Part shown: one piece after another, positions 11,401 to 21,261 of the stretch | How positions within the stretch are numbered: the stretch's first letter is position 1 | Layout of the letters: every line of letters starts with the position of its first letter | Assembly: GCF_040066175.1 (NCBI RefSeq) | Contig: NZ_JBEAAM010000005.1 | Coordinates: 11,484-75,483, forward strand | DNA length: 64,000 nt | Direction: 5' to 3' | Origin: Solimonas sp040066175 | GTDB taxonomy: Bacteria; Pseudomonadota; Gammaproteobacteria; Nevskiales; Nevskiaceae | The notes under the pieces: generated by a model | The model's database searches: none | What the model was told of the DNA's origin: nothing | Seen by the model: only the letters and a program-made list of their open reading frames with translations | Translations under genes and position numbers: made by a program

Positions 11401-11946
11401 GCGATCGCCGAGCGCACCGCGCGCCTGCTCGGCCACGACATCGGCATGCGCTCGACCGAGGGACGCGGCAGCCTGTTCTGGGTGCGCGTGCCGCTGGGCA
11501 ATCCCGCCGCGCTGAGCGTCCCCGGCGAGCCGCCGGCACGCAGCGCACCGGCCTTCGACCAGCCGCGGGTGCTGTGCATCGAGAACGAGGCCGCGGTGCT
11601 CGCCGGCATGAAGGCGCTGCTCGAAAGCTGGGGCTGCCGCGTCGTCGCCTGCGCCAGCCTCGCCGAGGCCGAGGCGCACTGGCGCGGCGGCGCGCGTGCA
11701 CCGGATCTCGCGCTGGTCGATTACCACCTCGACGACGGCGTCTCCGGCATCGATGCGCTCGATACCCTTCGCCGGACCTGGCAACGCGAAGTGCCCGGCA
11801 TCGTCGTCACCGCCGACCACACGCCGCAGGCGCGTCAGGCCGCGATCGACCGCGGCTACGCCTTCCTGCCCAAGCCGGTCGCCATCGCCAAGCTGCGCGC
11901 GCTGGTCAACCGCATCCTCGGCGAGCGCGTCGCGGAATCGGCGTAG
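8422..11946 (+). CDS. crbS: Hybrid sensor kinase CrbS (SLC5-PAS-HK-REC)
   Basis: 1174 residues. An SLC5/SSS-like transporter domain covers about residues 1-490. A STAC-like linker follows, then a PAS domain (about 645-760), a coiled coil, the dimerisation/phosphotransfer domain with H817 (ASHDLVQPISAAR), an HATPase domain (DTGPGIP, GLGLGLAI) and a C-terminal receiver with D1100 (LALVDYHLDD). This is the architecture of CrbS/MxtR, which with CrbR/ErdR switches on acs and acetate uptake in Vibrio and Pseudomonas. The start ATG has GGAGG ten bases upstream. The gene converges on crbR with a 4-bp gap. The neighbouring acs makes the acetate-switch assignment strong. Confidence 0.9.
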   Translation: MLPQWLLFLLSAAYVGLLFALAWWGDRNAARTSEGRPRPLTYSLALAVYCTSWTFYGAVGRAAESGWDYLPIYLGPMLVFLFGAPLLERLLQLCRRHNITSLADFIGARYGRRQLLAALVTVIAVIGILPYLALQLKAVAVSMDVLIAPDSRSAGWFSDGALVTAFLLAVFAILFGTRQVSSRENHHGLVLAVAFESVVKLVAFLAVGLYATYSVFGGAGDAITAALSQPRVAAAMARPDWMAGFLAQTVLAMAAILCLPRQFHIMVVENSDPGDLRTARWVFPGYLALISLFVLPIAGAGALLLGSGVAPDTYVLNLPLQRGDGGLALLAYIGGFSAATSMVIVSTIALSTMLSNELVMPLLLRWQPLGLARGSDLSGLIKTVRRVAIVALLILAYLYTRFFAAGGTLTSIGLLSFAAVLQFAPALLGGLYWKRGTHQGVLAGLVVGFAMWGYTLMLPTLLGSEAPLVRDGPLGLSWLRPQGLLGIDWLDAVTHGTVWSLACNLLGYVLGSRWFVAGLRDHLHAVRFIGEAEPDARPREIATGNATVGDLRALLERFFGAPRAAQHLHDYGARIGVVLHDRDRATPELVRASERSLAGALGASSARVVMAAMLRGRDMQVEDVIQLLDETSHALQFSRELLQATLEHLPQGVSVVDHELRLVAWNRRYVQLFGYPDELIVQGRPIEDLIRHNAGQGLIGGRTGVAPAQDVEALVARRLEHMRAGRAHEHERAMPDGTVIQIRGNPMPGGGFVTSYTDVTEYKRQQAHLQELADTLEQRVRERTEELSRLAGELATAKASADRANAAKTRFLAAASHDLVQPISAARLFLAAVDRERAAPELRTLVHNVEGALAAAERLLSALLDISRLDAGALPVRREHLRLSAVLAPLAAEFSVLAKERGLELRARSCAAVVFTDPGLLRRILQNFLSNALRYTPSGRVLLGCRRTRGGVRIEVWDTGPGIPASRQQEIFEEFRRLRSHDTRGESGLGLGLAIAERTARLLGHDIGMRSTEGRGSLFWVRVPLGNPAALSVPGEPPARSAPAFDQPRVLCIENEAAVLAGMKALLESWGCRVVACASLAEAEAHWRGGARAPDLALVDYHLDDGVSGIDALDTLRRTWQREVPGIVVTADHTPQARQAAIDRGYAFLPKPVAIAKLRALVNRILGERVAESA

Positions 11947-11950
11947 CGCG

Positions 11951-12640
11951 CTACTCCTCGTCCTCGCCCGGTTCGGCCGGCGGCACGTCCAGCGAGGGGT
12001 TCTCGGCCTGCAGCAGGCGCTGCGCCAGCAGCGCCGCCTGCGTGCGGCGGATCAGGCCGAGCTTGCGCAGGATCGCGGTGACGTGCGCCTTGACCGTCGC
12101 CTCCATCACGTCGAGTTCGAAGGCGATCTGCTTGTTGAGGCGGCCGTCGGCCAGCATCATGAAGACCTTGAACTGCTGCGGCGTCAGGCTGGCGATGCGC
12201 TGCGCCAGCTCGCGTTCCTGCGCATCCGCCGCCGGCGCAGCGGCGAGCTGCGGCGGTGCCCACACGCCGCCGTCGATGACGTGGCGCAGCGCACGCGTCA
12301 GCTCGTCGAACGACGCCGACTTGGCGATGTAGCCGGATGCGCCGAAGTCCAGCGCGCGCTGCATGATCGCCGGCTCCTCGTGTCCGGAGACGACCACGAC
12401 CGGCAGCTCCGGGTGTTCGTTGCGCAGATACAGCAGCGACGAGAAGCCCTGCGTGCCGGGCATGTGCAGGTCGAGCAGCACGAGGTCCGCGGCCGGATGC
12501 TCGAGCACCGCCTGCTGAAGCGACGCGAAGGCATCGACCTCGACTACCCGTGCATCCGGCAGGATCCGGCGCAGCGCCTGCACCAGCGCACCGCGGAACA
12601 GCGGATGATCATCGGCGACGATGAGGGTCTGCGCGGACAT
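11951..12640 (-). CDS. crbR: LuxR/NarL-type response regulator CrbR (ErdR)
   Basis: 229 residues: receiver domain (D10/D11, phospho-site D57 in VLLDLHMPG, K107) and a LuxR-type helix-turn-helix at about residues 145-205 (LTPQQFKVFMMLADGRLNKQIA, where NKQIA is the recognition-helix start and ATVKAHVTAIL follows). It is the DNA-binding partner of CrbS and an activator of acetate assimilation genes. It lies directly after acs on the same strand, 32 bp away, so it may be co-transcribed with acs. The acidic tail EPGEDEE is unusual but short. Likely DNA sites are the TTCGACC-type dyads reported separately. Confidence 0.9.
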   Translation of the reverse strand: MSAQTLIVADDHPLFRGALVQALRRILPDARVVEVDAFASLQQAVLEHPAADLVLLDLHMPGTQGFSSLLYLRNEHPELPVVVVSGHEEPAIMQRALDFGASGYIAKSASFDELTRALRHVIDGGVWAPPQLAAAPAADAQERELAQRIASLTPQQFKVFMMLADGRLNKQIAFELDVMEATVKAHVTAILRKLGLIRRTQAALLAQRLLQAENPSLDVPPAEPGEDEE

Positions 12641-12672
12641 GCCCCGAGTCTAGCGCAGACCCTCTTGGCGTC

Positions 12673-14625
<1,953 letters not shown>

Positions 14626-14654
14626 CTGTTCGACTCCATCGCAGGACCTCGTGT

Positions 14655-14760
14655 GGTCATTGTCGCCCCGGCCGGTGCGGCACCCCATTCGACCATGGTC
14701 GAAACGGCCGGCGCATTCGACCAAGGGCGAATGGCGGGTCCGCTGTGGCGCTCGCACAGT
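14655..14760. promoter_or_regulatory. Divergent acs/porin control region with two operator dyads
   Basis: A perfect 16-bp palindrome TTCGACCATGGTCGAA spans 14688-14703 and a close copy TTCGACCAAGGGCGAA spans 14716-14731, 28 bp apart centre to centre. Toward acs, the first dyad centre is 31.5 bp from the upstream edge of a -10-like GACAAT (minus strand, 14659-14664). Toward the porin, the second dyad centre is also 31.5 bp from CACAGT (14755-14760). Each gene therefore seems to have its own activator site at about -43. Binding by phosphorylated CrbR is inference. Confidence 0.55.
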
Positions 14761-14801
14761 GCCGTCACCCGCTGAACGCTCAGCACCCACGAGGAGACGG
14801 C

Positions 14802-16022
14802 ATGGACAGGAACAACCGCAGGATAACCGCAACGCAACGGCCGCTGCTGCGCACGGCGCTGGCCCTCGGCGTCGCCGCGCTGACCGGCACCGCACAGGCC
14901 GGCGAGACCCGGGTCGGCGACACCGCGCTGAGCTGGGGCGGCTACGTCAAGCTCGATGTGCTCTACAGCAGCTTTTCCGAGGCGGAGGTCGCGCAGAGCA
15001 CGTCACGCGACCTGTACGTGCCGGCGACGATTCCGGTCTCCAGCGGCGGCGGCGACCGCTACAGCGCGCTCGACTTCCACGCCAAGGAGACGCGCCTGTT
15101 CGTCAAGACCGAGACGCCGCTCGACAACGGCATGAAGCTCGGCTCGCACGTCGAGTTCGACTTCATCGTCAACCAGGGCGCCGGCACCGAAGTCGTCACC
15201 AATGCCTACAACCCCGGACTGCGCCGCGCCTTCCTGACCTACGGCAACTGGCTGGCCGGCCAGGAATGGAGCACGTTCCAGAACCTCGGCGCGATCCCGG
15301 AGACGCTGGACTTCGTCGCCTTCCCCACCGACGGCACGGTGTTCATCCGCCAACCGCAGCTGCGCTACACGCTCGGCGACTTCGCCTTCGCCGCGGAGAA
15401 TCCCGAAACCACCGTCAATGCCGGCGGCAGCGTCAGCGCCAAGAACGACAGCCTGCTGCCCGACCTGGTCGGCCGCTGGGGCATGAAGCTCGGCGAGGAC
15501 GGCAACTTCGCCGTCGCGGCCCTGCTGCGCCAGCTGCGCGCCGACGACACCGACAATCCGGCGACGCCGGCCAACGAGCGCCTGTCGGCCAACACGCTGG
15601 GTTTCGGCGTCAGCGCGTCCGGTAAGATCGTGCTGACGCCGAGCGACGACCTCCGCTTCATGCTCAGCGCCGGCGACGGCATCGGCCGCTACCTGGGGCT
15701 GGGCATCTCCGCGGACGCGGCCGTCGATGGCGGCGATCTCGAAGCGATCGGCGTGATGGCCGGCTATGTCGCCTATCGCCACGCCTGGACCTCGCAGCTG
15801 CGCTCGACGGCGACGCTGTCCAGCTTCCGCGCCGACAACGATGTCGCGTTGACCGGCGGCGGCGCGACCAAGAGTGTGGTCAGCGGCAGCGTGAACCTGC
15901 TCTATTCCCCGGCGAAGAAGCTCACCGTCGGGGCCGAGTACCGCCACGCGCAGCGCGAGGTCGAGTCCGGGGCCGACGGCAGCCTCGACCGCCTGCAGCT
16001 CTCGGCCAAGTACCTGTTCTGA
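14802..16022 (+). CDS. DcaP-like outer-membrane porin
   Basis: 406 residues starting at the ATG 14802 after GAGGAG. A signal peptide (about residues 1-32, ending GTAQA) leads into a beta-barrel that starts LSWGGYVKLDVLY, the first strand of DcaP-family trimeric porins, and ends in the aromatic terminus LSAKYLF needed for BAM insertion. DcaP-type porins pass dicarboxylates and other small acids. It is divergent from acs with a shared operator region, so it is probably the outer-membrane entry route for the carboxylates handled by this island. Substrate specificity is not determined. Confidence 0.85.
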   Translation: MDRNNRRITATQRPLLRTALALGVAALTGTAQAGETRVGDTALSWGGYVKLDVLYSSFSEAEVAQSTSRDLYVPATIPVSSGGGDRYSALDFHAKETRLFVKTETPLDNGMKLGSHVEFDFIVNQGAGTEVVTNAYNPGLRRAFLTYGNWLAGQEWSTFQNLGAIPETLDFVAFPTDGTVFIRQPQLRYTLGDFAFAAENPETTVNAGGSVSAKNDSLLPDLVGRWGMKLGEDGNFAVAALLRQLRADDTDNPATPANERLSANTLGFGVSASGKIVLTPSDDLRFMLSAGDGIGRYLGLGISADAAVDGGDLEAIGVMAGYVAYRHAWTSQLRSTATLSSFRADNDVALTGGGATKSVVSGSVNLLYSPAKKLTVGAEYRHAQREVESGADGSLDRLQLSAKYLF

Positions 16023-16085
16023 CACAGGCGTTGACGCGACGATGACGTTCGATCCGCGACACTGGGTGCATCCGCCGGTGCCGGA

Positions 16086-16222
16086 CCACCGTATCGATGG
16101 TGGACGACCCGACCGAAGGTCGTCGCGTGCACCGCCCGGGCTGTAACGGGCTCCCCCGCTGCCGCACCCTCCCCCCAACGCGGCAGCACCTCGCGGGCCG
16201 GTTTCGTACCGGCCCGTTTTTT
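16086..16222 (+). ncRNA. Candidate structured C-rich small RNA or porin 3' UTR element
   Basis: Three stem-loops precede a terminator. CCACC/GGTGG is at 16086-16103. ACGACC/GGTCGT is at 16104-16123. An 8-bp stem GCTGCCGC/GCGGCAGC (16158-16187) has a 14-nt loop made almost only of C (ACCCTCCCCCCAAC), and a second exposed CTCCCCC run sits at 16151-16157. Loops of this kind in other proteobacterial sRNAs pair with Shine-Dalgarno sequences. No confident promoter is seen, so it may be released from the porin mRNA. Confidence 0.35.
16194..16222 (+). terminator. Rho-independent terminator after the porin
   Basis: Perfect 9-bp stem CGGGCCGGT (16194-16202) / ACCGGCCCG (16208-16216), loop TTCGT, followed by six T (16217-16222). 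Confidence 0.92.
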
Positions 16223-16251
16223 GTCGCGTGTTCGGGATCGCGGAATTCTCT

Positions 16252-16277
16252 CTCTCCCCCACAGTCGTGGGGGAGAG
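16252..16277. repeat. C-rich extragenic hairpin
   Basis: CTCTCCCCCAC and GTGGGGGAGAG arms surround a four-base loop. No T-tract follows on either strand. It resembles the palindromes at 4518-4632 and lies just downstream of the stop of the leftward secreted-protein gene. Confidence 0.5.
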
Positions 16278-16294
16278 GGGATTTGAGCCGTGCT

Positions 16295-19200
16295 TTATTT
16301 CATCCGCCGCCGGCGGCTCAACGCCAGCCCTGCGAGCGGCAGCAGCAGGCCCAGGCCCAGCGCACCGCCGAAGCGGCCGGCGTCCTGCGTGCCGCCGCCA
16401 GTGCCGGGCGCGGTGACCGTGATGAACTGCTCGGGCGTGTTGCTGTTGACGCGGCCATCGACGTCCTTGACCTTGGCGCGCGCGGCATAGACGCCGGCTT
16501 CGCGGTAGGTGTGGCTGACCTGCGCGCTGGTCTGGCCGGCGCCGAAGGGCTGGTCTTCCAGCTTCTCGCCGTCGCCGAAATCGACCGACCAGCTCTGCAG
16601 CGCCTTGCCGTCGGCCGACTGGCCGCTGATGGTGAAGCGCACGGTCAGCGGCGCAGCGCCGCGCTGCGTCGAAGCCTGGATGTTCGCCAGCAGCGTGCCG
16701 ACCGCGCCGCAGCCCGCGCTGCCGCGGATCACGTAGCTGCCCGGTCCGGCGGTATCACGGCTCGGAGCCGACGACGAACCGGCGCGCGCACGGGCGTCGA
16801 AACCGGAGATGATCGTGCCGGGCGCGAGATCGCCGAACAGCGACTTGGGCACCACCATGACCACCGTGCCGTCGGCCGCGTAGCTGCTGCGCTCGTCGAG
16901 GCTGCCCTCCGGCGTGAACGCGAGCAGGCCCTGCGGCAGCTCGGAGTAGGTGCCGTACTCGAAGGCGGTCGGGCCATCGGCGCTGTTGAGCGCGATGTAG
17001 CGCGCCCCGTTGAGCGGGAACAGCACCGTATAGAACGAACCCGGCGGCGGCGTGGTCGCGGTGAAGCCGGCGAGCTTCATCGTGATGACCAGATTGCCGT
17101 CGAAGGCCTGCGGCTCGGCGACCGCGAGATACTCGAAGTCGAAGTCGTCGCCCAGACCGTCGCCCAGCGCGTCGCTGGCGACGATCTCGCCGGGCAGCGA
17201 GCAGGTATCGACCACCGCCTCCTGGGTCAGCGGCAGTTCGATGACGTTGCTCTCCGGCGCGGTGCCGCGCGCGTTCTGCGCGACGACCTTGTAGTAATAC
17301 TTCTCGACCGCCGGGTCGGCCGTACCATCGACGAAGTCGGTCTTGCCGTCGGTGTTGCCGACCAGCGTGAACGGACCGGAAGCCGCCGGCGCGCGGTACA
17401 CGTCGTAGCGCGTGATGTCACTGCCGCCGCTGTCCGGCGCGTTCCAGGCGACACGCGTCTGCAGCTGGGTGCGCTTGCTGCGCGCGGCGACCGCGCAGGC
17501 AGCATCCGGCGCCATCGGGTTCGCGGCATTGAAGCGCATCTGCTCGTCGAAGGCCGCGTACAGGGTGCGGCCGCCGGTCTGGCGCACGATCGTGCCCTTG
17601 GCAGCGAAGCTGTTGGCGGCCGGATCGATCACGCAGGCGTCGATGCAGCCGTCGGCGTAGGCGAACAGCACGCGCCCCTCGTCGTCGATCTCGGCGTCGT
17701 TGAAGTCGAGCAGGTTGCGGTTGGTGCCGCTCGGGCCGACGCCGCCGTAGCCCTGCACCGGGTCATTGGGCGCGACGTTGACCAGATGCCAGGTCGCGCC
17801 GCCGTCGTAGGTCGTGGCGATGTACGGGTACCACACGCCCTTGAAGTCCAGCGATTCCGACGGCCCCTTCGTGGACGTGCCGAGGAAGGCGCAGGCGGCG
17901 CGGTCCGGATCGCCGGCGACCATCGCCTGGAAGCGCGTCGCCACGAGGCCCGCGGCGGCGCCGACATCCGTGTCGTTGATCCAGGTCTGGCCCTTGTCGT
18001 GCGAGACGGCGACATGGGTCGTGCCGTCGGCGTTCTCGTAGCACATGTACACCGTGCCGTCAGTGGCGATGCCGATCGACGGATCGGAGCCGGCGCCGCC
18101 GGCGCTCTGCGGAATCGGGCGCACCTCGTAGGTCATGCCGGCGTCCTCGCTGACGAAGGCGACGACGTGTTCGGACGACCCGTCGAGGCCGTTGCCGAGC
18201 ACGCACTGCGAGCTGTCCGGGATGTACAACGTGCCGTCCGGTGCGACCTTGGGATGGCCGTGCAGCGCGCCGGCCGCGCAGTCGAGGTTCTTGAACGGCA
18301 TGCCCGGACCGAAGGTCTGGCCGCCGTCGTCGCTGCGCGAGCAGAACGCCGCGCCGACCGACTGCGAGCAGTAGTACACCGCGTTCGGATACAGCAGCCC
18401 GGCCGTCGGGAAGCCGGCCGGATACGGACCGGCGACCACGCCCTGGTGGTCGGCGCCGCCGTTGGGAATGCCGATCTGGCCGGGCGTCCAGGTCTCGCCG
18501 TCGTCGTCGCTGTACTCGAACAGGCTGTTGGCGCCCGACAGCTGCGAGTTGAAGGTGCGGCCGGTGGCCTGGTCCGTCGTCAGGATCGGATCGAGCGTGT
18601 TGAGCTGCGTGATCGTGCCGGACTTATCCTCCCACAGCGCGTCGCAGGCGACCGGCAGGGCCGGCGTGCGGTCTTCCGGCATGGTCACGCGCAGCGCGTT
18701 GACGTAGTCGATGAACATCACGCGCTGCGTGAACGGGTTGAAGCCCAGCGTCGGCTCGCCGGAGTCGTTGCCCAGTTCCGGCGGCGACACCAGCACCTGG
18801 TAGCGCGGCGGCAGGCCGGAGGCCGGCGGCGGTGTCGGGGTCGGCGTCGAGCCGCCGCCGGATGACGGCGTGACCAGCTGGACCGTCGTCGTCGCGGTGC
18901 TACCGGTGACCAGGTAGGGCACCAGGCGGATCGTGTAGGTGTGCGTGCCGTCGGCGGCGGGAATCACCATCACCTCGGGGTTGGCGCTCGACGCCGAGTG
19001 GCCGACCTCGACCCCGTCGGCATACATGTAGGCGTCGATGTCGTCCGCCGGCATGTCCCAGGCCACCGTGACCTTGACCTCGGCGTTCGGGTGCGCCGCC
19101 ACGAAGCCGGCCGGCAGCGTCACGGTGAGACTGTAGTCGTCGCAGGGCTGCACCGGGGCGGCGCAGGCCGGCTCGCCTGTCGCCGTGCCGGACGGGTTGG

Positions 19201-19342
19201 AAACGATGAACGGACCGGAGGTATAGCTGAGCTCGGGACTGTCCGGCGTCAGCGTGCCGCTGGCCGGATCGGCCGCATGCACGCCACCACAGAACAGCAC
19301 GCCCAGAGCCGCAGCCCGCACCCAACGCTGATTCGACAACAT
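16295..19342 (-). CDS. Secreted BNR/FN3/PKD multidomain protein with C-terminal sorting tail
   Basis: 1015 residues. A signal peptide (about 1-23, ending VHA) is followed by a pre-domain, a Pro/Thr linker (about 165-175), a sialidase-like region with repeated Asp-box motifs (SDDDGETW, SDDGGQTF, SEDAGMTY, SHDKGQTW, TYDGGATW), a fibronectin type III domain (about 655-740) and a PKD domain (about 895-985). The end GRFGGALGLGLLLPLAGLAL plus SRRRR is a hydrophobic tail with basic stop, like GlyGly-CTERM tails cut by rhombosortase after type II secretion. The protein is probably anchored or displayed at the cell surface. I see no catalytic sialidase residues that would justify an enzyme name. The start has GGGTGAG upstream. 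Confidence 0.8.
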   Translation of the reverse strand: MLSNQRWVRAAALGVLFCGGVHAADPASGTLTPDSPELSYTSGPFIVSNPSGTATGEPACAAPVQPCDDYSLTVTLPAGFVAAHPNAEVKVTVAWDMPADDIDAYMYADGVEVGHSASSANPEVMVIPAADGTHTYTIRLVPYLVTGSTATTTVQLVTPSSGGGSTPTPTPPPASGLPPRYQVLVSPPELGNDSGEPTLGFNPFTQRVMFIDYVNALRVTMPEDRTPALPVACDALWEDKSGTITQLNTLDPILTTDQATGRTFNSQLSGANSLFEYSDDDGETWTPGQIGIPNGGADHQGVVAGPYPAGFPTAGLLYPNAVYYCSQSVGAAFCSRSDDGGQTFGPGMPFKNLDCAAGALHGHPKVAPDGTLYIPDSSQCVLGNGLDGSSEHVVAFVSEDAGMTYEVRPIPQSAGGAGSDPSIGIATDGTVYMCYENADGTTHVAVSHDKGQTWINDTDVGAAAGLVATRFQAMVAGDPDRAACAFLGTSTKGPSESLDFKGVWYPYIATTYDGGATWHLVNVAPNDPVQGYGGVGPSGTNRNLLDFNDAEIDDEGRVLFAYADGCIDACVIDPAANSFAAKGTIVRQTGGRTLYAAFDEQMRFNAANPMAPDAACAVAARSKRTQLQTRVAWNAPDSGGSDITRYDVYRAPAASGPFTLVGNTDGKTDFVDGTADPAVEKYYYKVVAQNARGTAPESNVIELPLTQEAVVDTCSLPGEIVASDALGDGLGDDFDFEYLAVAEPQAFDGNLVITMKLAGFTATTPPPGSFYTVLFPLNGARYIALNSADGPTAFEYGTYSELPQGLLAFTPEGSLDERSSYAADGTVVMVVPKSLFGDLAPGTIISGFDARARAGSSSAPSRDTAGPGSYVIRGSAGCGAVGTLLANIQASTQRGAAPLTVRFTISGQSADGKALQSWSVDFGDGEKLEDQPFGAGQTSAQVSHTYREAGVYAARAKVKDVDGRVNSNTPEQFITVTAPGTGGGTQDAGRFGGALGLGLLLPLAGLALSRRRRMK

Positions 19343-19522
19343 GATCTCACCCGGAATGGCGGCACCGTCCGACCGGCGCCTGTAATGGATTACACGTGGT
19401 CAGCCTTATCTCACAACGCCGCCGCCGGCTCAATCCGGGGAAACCCTACGGGCCGCCGCCCTTGTGAGCACGGCGCCGGCCATCGACAATGCACGGGCAT
19501 CGATGCATCCGCGACACAAGAG

Positions 19523-20278
19523 ATGGCCAAGCTGCTGATCCAGCTCAACGGGGAGGTGCGCGAATGGGCGCTGGGCTCGTTCGCGCTGACGATCGGCCGG
19601 CGCCCGGACAACAGTCTGGTGCTGGACGAGCGCTTCGTCTCGGGCCGCCACGCCGTGGTCGGCCACGAGCAGGGCCGCTACTACGTCGAGGACCTGAAGA
19701 GCAGCAACGGCACCCTGCTCAACGGCCAGCCGGTGCAGCGCGCGGCGCTCCAGCACGGCGACTGCATCCGCATCGGCACGCTGGAACTGCACTTCATCGA
19801 CGAGCCGGTCCGGCTGATACCGGCGCCGGCGCCCCCGCCACCGCCCGCCGCCGAACCACGCGCCGAAGGCGAGCCCGCTGCGGTGGCCGACACGGCGATG
19901 CTCGACGAGCTGATGGGCTCGATCCGCTCGCACCGCGACCGCGAGCAGCGCGAGCGCGAGGAACTCGCGCAGCGCATCCGCCAGGAATGGGACAAGTGGC
20001 TGCTGCTGGCCGAGCAGATCAAGGCCAAGGTCGGCGCCGACCCGCGCGTCAAGTATTTCGGCATCGACCGACGCGCCAACGACGTCATCATCCGCCTCCA
20101 GCGTCACGCCGGCGGCCCCCAGCAGATGATCACCGTGGCGCTCGAACACCCGGACTACCGCGGCCAGCCCTCCAAGGGGATCTGGCTGATCCGCACCGGC
20201 GAGCGCGACCGTTGCGTGGACAGCGCGCAAACCATCGCCACGGAACTGATCCGCGATCTCGCGTTCGCGCTGGCCTAG
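19523..20278 (+). CDS. FHA-domain protein
   Basis: 251 residues. The N-terminal forkhead-associated domain (about 1-95) has the classic phosphothreonine-binding residues: GRRPDNSLVL, VSGRHAVV (Ser-x-x-His) and SSNGTLLNG. A proline-rich linker (APAPPPPPAAEP) leads to a helical, charged C-terminal domain that I do not recognise. The ATG at 19523 is preceded only by a weak ACAAGAG. It is convergent with the MoxR gene, and MoxR operons often contain FHA proteins, though this one is on the opposite strand. It probably recognises a phosphorylated partner; no kinase gene is nearby. Confidence 0.8.
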   Translation: MAKLLIQLNGEVREWALGSFALTIGRRPDNSLVLDERFVSGRHAVVGHEQGRYYVEDLKSSNGTLLNGQPVQRAALQHGDCIRIGTLELHFIDEPVRLIPAPAPPPPPAAEPRAEGEPAAVADTAMLDELMGSIRSHRDREQREREELAQRIRQEWDKWLLLAEQIKAKVGADPRVKYFGIDRRANDVIIRLQRHAGGPQQMITVALEHPDYRGQPSKGIWLIRTGERDRCVDSAQTIATELIRDLAFALA

Positions 20279-20354
20279 GATCCCGACGGATCCGGCGCAG
20301 GCCGGTGCGAACGTCTGGCCCGCAACGCGGAACCCGGGCTTGACCGACCTCGCG

Positions 20355-21197
<843 letters not shown>

Positions 21198-21261
21198 GCG
21201 GATTCTCCGTGTTCGACCCCGCGGTGGAGGCCCCTTCGACAGCGCGAGAGCATAGCACCGC

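Noticed and set aside
16295..19342. Functional sialidase
   Set aside because: Asp-boxes show only a propeller fold; I could not place the arginine triad, the tyrosine or the FRIP motif of sialidases.
19523..20278. Type VI secretion locus, suggested by the FHA protein
   Set aside because: No tss, vgr or hcp genes surround it and the C-terminal domain does not look like TagH or TssK.
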